Part shown: positions 25,746 through 34,100 of the stretch, in pieces | Layout of the letters: each line of letters begins with the position of its first letter | How positions within the stretch are numbered: position 1 is the first letter of the stretch | Assembly (NCBI GenBank): GCA_023404675.1 | Contig: JAEYAW010000020.1 | Location: forward strand, 62,001-126,000 | Reading direction: 5' to 3' | DNA: 64,000 nucleotides | Source: Pseudomonadota bacterium | GTDB taxonomy: Bacteria > Pseudomonadota > Alphaproteobacteria > Rhizobiales > Xanthobacteraceae | Position numbers and translations under genes: made by a program | The notes under the pieces: model-generated | The model's database searches: none | The model's input: only the letters and a program-made list of their open reading frames with translations | What the model was told of the DNA's origin: nothing

Positions 25746-26582
25746 TCAGGCATATTCTCTGGTGCGCCGCAGATGCGCTGGCGCAGCGCCGAGCCGGCGC
25801 GAAATCCGCTCGGCTGCGGATGTGACGACATCGCGGAGCTTGTCCCGATCCCTGCTCTGCAGCTGGCTGCGCGGCAGCGCCCCGCTGATCCCGGCAACGG
25901 CCTGCCCGCTTGCGTCGCGAATGACCGCGCCGACAGAGTAGATGGCGTCGAGATTTTCCTGATCGGAGACCGCATATCCGAGCCGTCGCACCTCGTTCAG
26001 GTCCTTCTGAAGAGCCGCGAACGTCGTCTTCGTCTTGGCCGTGAGCGCGCGATAGGGCTCCGGGCCCAGCATCTGAACAATTTCATCGTCAGACAGTTCG
26101 GCCAGCAAAGCCTTTCCGAATGCGGTCGAATACAGCGCTCCCCGCGAGCCGGGCGCGCTGGTGATCGCGATCGGCCCGGTGCTCTGCAACGCTTCGAGAT
26201 AGACCATCGCGCCGTCGCGCATCACGCCGAGATAGGCGTTGATCTGTTTGCTCTCCGCCATCTCCCGCAGTTCCGGCAACGCGGAGCCTCGCAAATCGTT
26301 CTTGGCGAGGAAGACGCGACCTACCTGGAACGCCCGGTAACCGATGCGATAGCGCATCCCGTCCGAGGCATGCTCGACATAGCCGCCCGCCTCCAGCGTC
26401 GCGAGCAGCCGCTGCGCGATGCTCGGCGCGATGGAGAGGCGGCGCGCCACCTCGCGGACGCCGATATCCTCACCGGTGTCGGCGAGCAGATCCAGAACGG
26501 CAAGCGCACGAGCCACCGACTGGCTCAGCGCGCGGTCTGGCTCGGGCTTGTCCCGACTATCGGCACGGCGTTCTTCTTTCAT
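25746..26582 (-). CDS. IclR family transcriptional regulator (paralogue of 5033-5887)
   Basis: 278 residues with an N-terminal winged helix (QSVARALAVLDLLA; VREVARRLSIAPSIAQRLLATL) and the IclR effector domain with LYSTAFGKALLAELSDDE near residue 150. It is 21 bp upstream of the M24 gene and on the same strand, so regulator and pathway are probably co-transcribed. The similarity to the regulator at 5033 suggests that the two read similar operators or ligands; the palindromes at 4716, 9654 and 11033 could belong to either. No clear copy of the 21-bp site lies before this gene. Confidence 0.92.
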   Translation of the reverse strand: MKEERRADSRDKPEPDRALSQSVARALAVLDLLADTGEDIGVREVARRLSIAPSIAQRLLATLEAGGYVEHASDGMRYRIGYRAFQVGRVFLAKNDLRGSALPELREMAESKQINAYLGVMRDGAMVYLEALQSTGPIAITSAPGSRGALYSTAFGKALLAELSDDEIVQMLGPEPYRALTAKTKTTFAALQKDLNEVRRLGYAVSDQENLDAIYSVGAVIRDASGQAVAGISGALPRSQLQSRDRDKLRDVVTSAAERISRRLGAAPAHLRRTREYA

Positions 26583-26694
26583 GACTCATGTAGCCGCGCC
26601 CCGGAACACGAGTCAAGCGACGGCGCTCCCGCAGGGCCCGCCGCTGCCCAATGCAAGATCGGTTCCGGCAACAATCAGGGATGAAAGGCGCGGC

Positions 26695-28275
26695 TCAGCC
26701 GGCGGCGATGGCGCGCGCCGCGCGCTCAGCGATCAGGATCGTCGCAGTCTGGATGTTGCCGGAAATCATGATGGGAATGACCGAGGCATCAGCCACGCGC
26801 AATCCATCCAGCCCGTGCACCCGGAAGGTGGCCGGATCGACCACCGCGCGCGCGTCGGTGCCCATGCGGCAGGTGGAGGCGGCATGATACAGCGTGGTGC
26901 AATGGCCGCGCACATATTCGGCAATCTCAGCGTCGCTCTGCGCCTCGGCGCTCGGCGTCACCTCGCAGGCGATCATCTCCCTGAGCGGCGACTGCGCCGC
27001 GATCCGGCGATTGATCCGCACGCCCTCGACCAGCGTCGCGATATCCTGACCCGTTGAATCCGACGAAAAATAACGGGGATCGATGGCCGGATACTCGATC
27101 GGATTGGCCGAGCGCAGCCGGAGCTCGCCGCGGCTGTTGGGCCGTTGCAGCGTGGCGTGCAGCGAGAAACCCGCTTTCGACGACAGGAAGCGCGCATAAT
27201 CGCGATGCGGGCTGACCGCGCCGTAAAGCTGCAGGTCCGGCTCGACGTCCGGCCTTGAGCGCACATGCGCGCCCGCCGCGACCCAGGGCGAGGTGCGCGG
27301 GCCGGTGCGATGGTCCTCCCACTCCTTCAGACTGGCGGCGAGGCTGTCGTCGGTCCACGCGCCGACGCCGATCTGTGCGTGGGTGTAGAAGGTGATCGGG
27401 ATGTTGATGTGGTCCTGCAGATCCTTGCCGACACCGGGAAGGTCGTGGACCGGCGCGATGCCGAGCGGCTTCAGTTCATCGGCCGGACCAATGCCGGACA
27501 ATAGCAGCAGCTGTGCCGAGCCGATCGCTCCCGACGCCATCACCACCTCGCCCGCGAGCGCGGTCTGCAGCCGGCCATTCTCAAGATATTCGACGCCAAC
27601 CGCGCGGCCGTTCTCGACGATGATCCGCGTCGCCAGAATGCCGGTCTTCAGTTCCAGATTGGGGCGCTCCAGCGCCGGCCGCAGGTAGGCCTTGCCGGTG
27701 CCGAAGCGCTCGCCGTCCCTGATGACGAACTGAAAGAAACCAGCCCCCTCCTGCTCGACGCCGTTGAAATCAGGATTGTGCTTCAGGCCCGCGGCCTTCG
27801 CCGCCTCCAGCCACAGCCATTCGTTGTCATCGAGATAGGGCGAATGGCCGACATGCAGCGGCCCACCGGTGCCATGCAGCGGATCGTTGGAAAACACCGC
27901 ATTATGCTCGAAGCCGATGAAGTCCGGCAGCACATCCTTCCATGCCCAGCCGGGACAGCCCGCCTTCTCCCAGCCGTCATAGTCCGATGGCAGGCCGCGA
28001 ATATAGATCATCGCGTTCATCGCGCCGGAACCACCGACCATTTTGCCGCGCGGCCAGAACACGCGGCGCCCCCGGCAGCCCGCCTGCGGCTCGGTGTAAT
28101 AACCCCAGTCGGCGGCAGTGTTGAACAGCGCGGGCCAGTCGGAGGGAATGTCGGAGGCGAGCGGCGGCGTGCGGCCCGCCTCCAGCACCAGCACCTTACG
28201 ACCCTGATCGGCCGACAGCCGATTGGCCAGGACGCAACCGGCCGAGCCGGCTCCGACGATGACGGTGTCGTACAT
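26695..28275 (-). CDS. GMC-family FAD-dependent oxidoreductase (choline/alcohol dehydrogenase type)
   Basis: 526 residues. The ADP-binding motif YDTVIVGAGSAGCVLANRL opens the protein and a second flavin-binding stretch follows (WPRGKMVGGSGAMNAMIYIRG near residue 85). The C-terminal block has the active-site His in TLYHAASTCRMG near residue 462 and a second conserved residue position in IMISGNIQTATILIAE, where Asn replaces the more usual His-Pro context. It should oxidise an alcohol to an aldehyde or acid. It precedes the IclR gene by 112 bp on the same strand and may belong to the same pathway. Confidence 0.9.
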   Translation of the reverse strand: MYDTVIVGAGSAGCVLANRLSADQGRKVLVLEAGRTPPLASDIPSDWPALFNTAADWGYYTEPQAGCRGRRVFWPRGKMVGGSGAMNAMIYIRGLPSDYDGWEKAGCPGWAWKDVLPDFIGFEHNAVFSNDPLHGTGGPLHVGHSPYLDDNEWLWLEAAKAAGLKHNPDFNGVEQEGAGFFQFVIRDGERFGTGKAYLRPALERPNLELKTGILATRIIVENGRAVGVEYLENGRLQTALAGEVVMASGAIGSAQLLLLSGIGPADELKPLGIAPVHDLPGVGKDLQDHINIPITFYTHAQIGVGAWTDDSLAASLKEWEDHRTGPRTSPWVAAGAHVRSRPDVEPDLQLYGAVSPHRDYARFLSSKAGFSLHATLQRPNSRGELRLRSANPIEYPAIDPRYFSSDSTGQDIATLVEGVRINRRIAAQSPLREMIACEVTPSAEAQSDAEIAEYVRGHCTTLYHAASTCRMGTDARAVVDPATFRVHGLDGLRVADASVIPIMISGNIQTATILIAERAARAIAAG

Positions 28276-28440
28276 TCCAATGCTCCGCGTGGCGTGATCT
28301 CGCGCGGCAAAATCTAGCCGATGCAGGGAACCGCGTCAGCCGATGCAAGTGCAAGGGCAAGGCAGGAGCACGACGGAGGCGAAGCGCAGCAATCACGCGA
28401 CACGCGCGGCGGGCCAACCCGCGCCGCAAGGCTTTCGCGA

Positions 28441-28872
28441 TCAGGAGAAGCAGATCTCCAGCGCCGTCGGATGCTGGCTGTCGATCACCTGCGTCACCAG
28501 AAGATTTTGCTCGCCGATGGCGGGATGGGCCACCGGCACCACCTCGGAGCGGATCGCCGAGCCCTCCGGAATGTCGAAGGTGAGCGCGAACTGCTGACGG
28601 AAACGGGCAGGCGTCGGCGGGCCGCGACGCACCGCGCGCAGCGTCACAGGCTGCCCTCCGACGACAAACGTCTCGCCGACCAGCGCCTCGAAATGCTCGG
28701 CACCGAGCCGGCCCAAGTCCTTCGTCATGGGGATCAGCCCTTTCTGCGGATGGAGGAGATAGCCCGGCGGAACGGCCGCCGACGCCCCCGTCGTGAATGC
28801 GGCTCCCGACAGCGCTCCGATGGCGGAAACCACCAGCCAGCCATTGATCTCGCGGCGACTTACCTCAGTCAT
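28441..28872 (-). CDS. DUF6916-like secreted protein
   Basis: 143 residues. The N-terminus has RREINGWLVVSAIGALSGAAFTTGASA, a Tat- or Sec-like signal. The rest contains LGAEHFEALVGETFVVGGQPVTLRAV and FRQQFALTFDIPEGS, the pattern I associate with the DUF6916 domain that often accompanies tail-collar proteins in proteobacteria. No catalytic residues are evident. It is 51 bp from the acetyltransferase gene and in line with the three tail-collar genes, so it probably belongs to that cassette. Function unknown. Confidence 0.65.
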   Translation of the reverse strand: MTEVSRREINGWLVVSAIGALSGAAFTTGASAAVPPGYLLHPQKGLIPMTKDLGRLGAEHFEALVGETFVVGGQPVTLRAVRRGPPTPARFRQQFALTFDIPEGSAIRSEVVPVAHPAIGEQNLLVTQVIDSQHPTALEICFS

Positions 28873-28923
28873 AATATCCGCCCCTTCGCAATAAGAGTAA
28901 ACTTACGGCACTTCGCACGCAAT

Positions 28924-29481
28924 TCAAGAAACAGGCGCGGCTTGCCGGGGATCGAACACCCCGCGCATCAGTGCATCCGGATCGGGATGCAACCACTCCA
29001 TGGCGATATGCGGCAACACTTCCGCTGTCTGCCGGAAGCCAACGGACTGATAGAACGCCCGCGCACGGCTGAGATAATGGACATGCAGCCGCACCGGCAC
29101 CCGGCGCAGGCCCGCCTCGATGCAGATGCCCTTGAGCACGATCTCGCCGATGCCATGGCCGCGATACTCCGGCAGAATGCCGATGTCGAGCACGCGCACC
29201 TCGTCCTCGCGATAGTTCAGATAGAGCCGCCCGATCGGGCGATCCGTCCACTGGATGACGGCATAGTGTGCCTGCGGAAAGTCCGCTTCGTAGCTTTGAA
29301 GCTGACTTCGATACTGCTGGGCCACGACCTTGTGATAGAGTTCCTCCTGGCCCGTCTGCAGCAGAACCTCGAACTCCCACAGCCGCGCGGCCTCGTGCAC
29401 CTGCTTCAGGAAGGGCTCGTCCCTGTCCGTCGCGGGCCTGATCGAGATATCGGCGGGGTTGATGCTCACAGCGTGGGTCAT
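28924..29481 (-). CDS. GNAT-family N-acetyltransferase
   Basis: 185 residues. The acetyl-CoA site is seen as VLDIGILPEYRGHGIGEIVLKGI near residues 100-122 (R/Q-x-x-G-x-G/A pattern), and the C-terminal half has HYLSRARAFYQSVGFRQ, typical of GNAT motif B. It transfers an acetyl group to an unidentified amine. The gene is 27 bp from the last tail-collar gene and apparently belongs to the same cassette, where it might modify the surface proteins. Confidence 0.85.
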   Translation of the reverse strand: MTHAVSINPADISIRPATDRDEPFLKQVHEAARLWEFEVLLQTGQEELYHKVVAQQYRSQLQSYEADFPQAHYAVIQWTDRPIGRLYLNYREDEVRVLDIGILPEYRGHGIGEIVLKGICIEAGLRRVPVRLHVHYLSRARAFYQSVGFRQTAEVLPHIAMEWLHPDPDALMRGVFDPRQAAPVS

Positions 29482-29508
29482 TCCTGGTCGTTCGCGACCG
29501 GCCTGAAA

Positions 29509-29904
29509 TCAGGTCTGGCTCGGAAACACGCCAAGCAGCGACACGATGAAGTTGATCGCGAGAAACGGCGGCACGGTAGGAACAGTCTGCGTCGTATCGA
29601 TCACGGCCGCCGACGATCCGCCTCCTCCGAAAAGCACGGTTGACTGCATCCCCGTGACCCCCGCATATTCCCCGCCACCCGTATCGCCGAGCGTCATTCC
29701 GTTACCAAAATGAACCGGCACGCGCGAGGACAGGTTCGGCAGCGCAAAAGTCGTCTGCCCGTCACCGCCATAGGTCGTCCCGATCAGATTGAACAGAGTC
29801 TCCTGCTCCGAAATCGAAATGAGCTGCCCCCGGGCGAAGGCCCATCCCAAAATGGCGAAACTTCCGCCGAACATCCGGATCTCGCCAACATAGGGCTGGG
29901 ACAT
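29509..29904 (-). CDS. Tail-collar domain protein (microcystin-dependent-protein-like), copy 1
   Basis: 131 residues. MSQPYVGEIRMFGGSFAILGWAFARGQ is the phage tail-collar N-terminal pattern, and LFNLIGTTYGGDGQTTFALPNLSSRVP is its hallmark middle segment. Such short collar proteins occur in tandem in many proteobacteria outside prophages and are of unknown role, perhaps as trimeric extracellular fibres. Compared with copies 2 and 3 the SRVP segment and C-terminal glycine-rich part diverge. No other phage gene is near. Confidence 0.85.
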   Translation of the reverse strand: MSQPYVGEIRMFGGSFAILGWAFARGQLISISEQETLFNLIGTTYGGDGQTTFALPNLSSRVPVHFGNGMTLGDTGGGEYAGVTGMQSTVLFGGGGSSAAVIDTTQTVPTVPPFLAINFIVSLLGVFPSQT

Positions 29905-29959
29905 CTTACAGACCTCTATAGCTGTGTCGGAACTTCAACATGCCGCAAGAACCACACCA

Positions 29960-30364
29960 TCAGTTCTGGCTCGGAAAAATGCCGGCCAGAGCGATCGAAA
30001 AGTTCACTGCGAGATAAGGCGGCGTTGTCGCAATCGGATTCAACGACGGCGACCGAGGAACCATAACCAATCCGCCGGAAGCGGCGCTGCCCCCCACCCG
30101 CGACGTTGTCACCGCCAGTTGCGCGGTGAGCGCGCCGGCGCTCTCGCCAAGCCCGTGCCCACGACCCTCGGCAATCGGCATCCGCGCCCGCAAATCGGGC
30201 AACATGAAAGTTGTCTGCCCGTTGCCGCCGTAGGTTGTCCCGAGCAGCGAAAACAGCGCCTGATTCTGATTGATTGGCAATGTCTGGCCATTGGTCAGCG
30301 CCCAGTTGTTGGGGGCAAATCCGAAGCTGAACACTTTGATCTCGGCCATGAACGGCTGGCTCAT
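29960..30364 (-). CDS. Tail-collar domain protein, copy 2
   Basis: 134 residues: MSQPFMAEIKVFSFGFAPNNWALTNGQ, then LFSLLGTTYGGNGQTTFMLPDLRARMP and a C-terminal PYLAVNFSIALAGIFPSQN. It is closer to copy 3 than to copy 1 in its NWA segment. Copies are separated by about 55 bp and read in the same direction, suggesting tandem duplication within one operon. Confidence 0.85.
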   Translation of the reverse strand: MSQPFMAEIKVFSFGFAPNNWALTNGQTLPINQNQALFSLLGTTYGGNGQTTFMLPDLRARMPIAEGRGHGLGESAGALTAQLAVTTSRVGGSAASGGLVMVPRSPSLNPIATTPPYLAVNFSIALAGIFPSQN

Positions 30365-30421
30365 CGGCAGGCTCGCGCTTTCAAAACGACATGATCGGAC
30401 ATATGCGACAGCTCCAATCCG

Positions 30422-30826
30422 TCACGGGCGCTGCGGGAAAACGCCCTGCATCGCAACAATGAAGTTCAGGGCCAGATAAGGTGGCATCGCACTGCCCTGA
30501 GTTGTCGAAAACGAGAACGCGGTGATCGGCGCGGGCGGGTTGCTCGCGGTCCCCACGATGGTCGGCTGGAACGTTTCGCTCCCGCCCGTATCCCCGAGAA
30601 GCCGCTCCGACAGGCCCGGGCCCTCCCCAACCCCCATCGGCGCACGTCCCTCAAAGTCCGGCAGCGCAAAGGTGGCCCTGCCGTCTCCACCATAAGTCGT
30701 ACCGAGCAGCGAGAAGAGTGCTGTATTCTGTGTAATCAGCAGCAACTGACCCGCGCAAAACGCCCAGTTCCTGGGGGCAAAATTAAAGCCCGCCATCCTG
30801 ATTTCGGCGACAAACGGATCAGACAT
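30422..30826 (-). CDS. Tail-collar domain protein, copy 3
   Basis: 134 residues: MSDPFVAEIRMAGFNFAPRNWAFCAGQ, then LFSLLGTTYGGDGRATFALPDFEGRAP and the C-terminal PYLALNFIVAMQGVFPQRP. It is the first gene of the cassette running to the DUF6916-like gene and is divergent from the giant Ig/RCC1 protein. The three copies share C-terminal PYLALNF-I-A-GVFP, which probably forms the conserved end of the fold. Confidence 0.85.
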   Translation of the reverse strand: MSDPFVAEIRMAGFNFAPRNWAFCAGQLLLITQNTALFSLLGTTYGGDGRATFALPDFEGRAPMGVGEGPGLSERLLGDTGGSETFQPTIVGTASNPPAPITAFSFSTTQGSAMPPYLALNFIVAMQGVFPQRP

Positions 30827-31169
30827 CTGATCGAAACTTTCAAACCTGAAAGGGGCCTCGGTGCCGCTTCATAGCAAACCGGCATCGTGAGAAAAACAGA
30901 TAAACCAATACGAAGAGCACTCCCCAAGGAACCATAAACAGCTAATCACGAATACCCTGCCCGAAGCAATTGCGTTCGCACAAGATGTTTTTGCCCGTTT
31001 ACCGGCGGGAAAATGCGGATAATATGGCCGTCTGCGACATTCCCGGCCGGCGCGATTCTTTCATCCTCAGCGCTTTGCTGTATGAAGCGTTTATCGGAAA
31101 GACACCTTTTCTCAAGCTCTCAGGTCTCAAGCGCAGTTTTTGACTGTATCCATTTTGGTGGGGGAATGC
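30827..31169. other. Divergent intergenic region of the surface cassette
   Basis: About 340 bp, more AT-rich than its surroundings, with no plausible gene. It must hold the promoters of the tail-collar operon (minus) and of the Ig/RCC1 protein (plus). I see no pair of -35/-10 boxes with acceptable spacing; TTGACT occurs at 31140 but has no -10 partner before the start codon. The lower GC content is compatible with acquired DNA. Confidence 0.5.
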
Positions 31170-34100
31170 ATGTTTGCGCGTCGTGTGGCTATCGCTGAGG
31201 GCAGCGTCGGCAGTATTCGCTTGCGATTTTTCCAGAACCTTTTTCCCCGGGACATTTTTCGACGCCTCGGCAACCGCCTGATTTTTGTCTTGGGCCTGAT
31301 CGCCACGACATTCGCCCTGATGGGGGCGCCGCCTGCCAAAGCCGCCGATCTGTCGTTCGACACCACGAACACGTTGAGCCGGAGCATCGTCTATGGGCAG
31401 TCAGGCGTGACCGAGGCTCAGCAGGTTTATATCGTCAACAATACCAGCGGCCGCACCATCTATTATCCGGTGACATATTATTTCGGAACGCAGGGCACAC
31501 AGTTCTACACTTACACAAATGGCCCCTCCTCGCTGACGGTCGGCGCAACCGCCGTCATGATCGTCACGATTCCGACGGCATCTTACAGTCTCCCCGCCGG
31601 AACTTACGCAGGGGCCATCGACCTTGGCGATGCCGGCAACCTGAGTCTCGGGCTGATCGATTCGCGTGCCATCACGCTCACCATCAACAAGGGCGACACG
31701 ACGACAGCGCTATCCTCCTCGCTCACTCCCTCGGCCGCAACCGCGCCCGTGACGCTGACCGCAACCGTCAACGCCGTCGCGCCGTCCAGTGGTACACGCA
31801 CCGGAACTGTATCGTTCTACGACGGCGCAACGCTGATCGACACCGTCGGTGTCAACGCAGGCGGCGTCGCCACGCTCGTTACGTCCGGCCTGGCCGTCGG
31901 AACCCGCAGTCTCACTGCCACGTACAATGGCGACAACAACTTCAACGGCTCGACGTCCTCGACAATTTCCCAGGTTGTCGAACAGGCCAGCACGCAGGCT
32001 GCGGTCGTTTCGGCGGCCAATCCGTCCGTTTTCGGACAGACCGCAAGCCTCACCGCCACGATCTCCGCCGTCGCGCCGGCGGCAGGTGTTCCAACGGGGA
32101 CCGTGTCGTTCTTCGACGGCGCAACCTTGCTCGGTTCGACGGCCCTGAGCGGCGGACAGGCCACCCTGAGTTCCAGCGCGTTGTCGGTCGGCGCGCATTC
32201 GATCACGGTGAGCTATGCAGGCGATGCGAACTTCGTGACGAGCGTCAGCAACGCCCTTTCCCAGACCGTCAACCAGAGCGCGACGACGTCGACCCTGACG
32301 TCGTCCGCCAATCCATCGGTCAACGGACAAAAAGTGACGCTCACGGCAACAGTCGCCGCGACGTCCCCCGGCGCGGGTACGCCCGCCGGCACTGTCACGT
32401 TCAAGAATGGCGCGACGACACTCGGCACCGCGAACCTGAACGGATCGGCGCAGGCCACATTCACGACGGCTGCGCTGCCGGCCGGCGCCCAAAGCCTCAC
32501 GGCCACATTCGAAGGCGACACCAACTTCGTCAGTTCGACCTCGGCCCCGCTGAGTCAGACGGTCAACCCCGCGGCCAGCGTGTTGCTGATGGCCTCGGCC
32601 GCAGCGCCGAGCATCTTCGGCGACCCGCTCGCGTTCACGGCGCGGGTCTTCGGCGGATTGCCCGCGCCGAGCGGCAACGTGACGGTCAAGGACGGGCCGA
32701 CAACGCTCGGCAATTCGCCGCTGATTTCAACTGGCGTCGGCCGGACCATCGCCGCGGGACGCTATTTCACCTGCGCGATCGATTCGACCATGGCCCTGTC
32801 GTGCTGGGGCGACAACACGTCCGGCCAGCTCGGCGACGGATCGAATGTCAGCAAGTCCGCGCCGACGCCCGTATCCACGCTGGGCAGCAACGTGATCTCG
32901 GTCGTCGCTGGCGCGAGCCACGCCTGCGCGCTGAACAGCAGCGGCGGCGTGCTGTGCTGGGGCGACAACAGTTACGGCCAGCTCGGCGACGGCACTTTCA
33001 CAAGCCGCAGCGCGCCGACGGCAATCCCGAGCCTCGCCAGCGGTGTGGTGACCCTGACGGCTGGCCCCGCCTTCACCTGCGCGCTGACCCGCACCGGGCA
33101 GGTCCAGTGCTGGGGCGACAACACGTCCGGCCAGCTCGGCGACGGCTCGCAGACCAATCGCGAAAGCCCGGTCGCCGTCGCCTCGCTCACGGGAGGCGTG
33201 ACCGAGATTTCGGCCGGTGCCGATCACACCTGCGCGCTGACAGCGACCAACGGCGTCAAGTGCTGGGGCGGCAATGCCGGCGGCCAGCTCGGCAACGGCA
33301 GCAACGACGCCAGCCTGAGCCCCGTGGCGGTGTCCGGCCTGTCGTCGGGCGTCATCCGCATCGCCAGCGGCAGCGGCTTCACCTGCGCAGCGCTGTCGAA
33401 CGGCGCGGCGAAATGCTGGGGCAGCAACGCGAACGGCGAACTCGGCAACGGCGGCAGCGCCGACAGCAACCTCCCAACCGACGTGGCCGGAATGACGACG
33501 GCCGCCACGGTCGCGGCCGGCAACGAAACTCCTTTCGCCTGCGCCCTGGAGAGCTCCGGAACGGCAAGCTGCTGGGGCAGCAACACGTCTGGGCAACTCG
33601 GCAACGGCAGCGTGACTCCAAGCGCCACTCCGGTCCCTGTCTCGGGCTTCACCGGCGGCCTGAACCTCGCGCTCGGATCTGGGCACGTCTGCGCGCAGCT
33701 CAGCGACGGCGCCGTCAACTGCTGGGGCGACAACAGCTATGGCCAGCTTGGCGATGGCACCGCGACCCCGCGCCTCGCGCCCGGCGCGGATGTCGCGGCG
33801 CTCTCCAGTCTCGGAGTGTCGCGAGCGCGCTTTGCCACCTCGTCCCTTTCGTCCGGCAGCCACGACATCGAGATGTCCTTCCCGGCCGGCGCGAGCCTTC
33901 TTGCGTCGTCGGATATGCTGACGCAGGACGTCCTCGGCGTAACGACGACGACGACGCTGGCATCGTCGGCCAATCCAAGCGTCTCGGGACAGAGCATCAC
34001 TTTCACGGCGACGGTCACGTCCAGCGGGGGCACCCCGGACGGGACGGTCGCGTTCACGATCGGCAGTACGAATTTCGGGGCGCTGACGCTGACGGGCGGC

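Noticed and set aside
26583..26616. Fourth operator/promoter before the second iclR gene (TTGACT at 26616-26611 with a TGTTCC half-site)
   Set aside because: Only one half-site is present, and the possible -10 box would leave only a few bases before the start codon.
28441..30826. Prophage remnant
   Set aside because: The tail-collar genes are not accompanied by capsid, tail tube, integrase or lysis genes; such isolated collar clusters are common in bacterial genomes.
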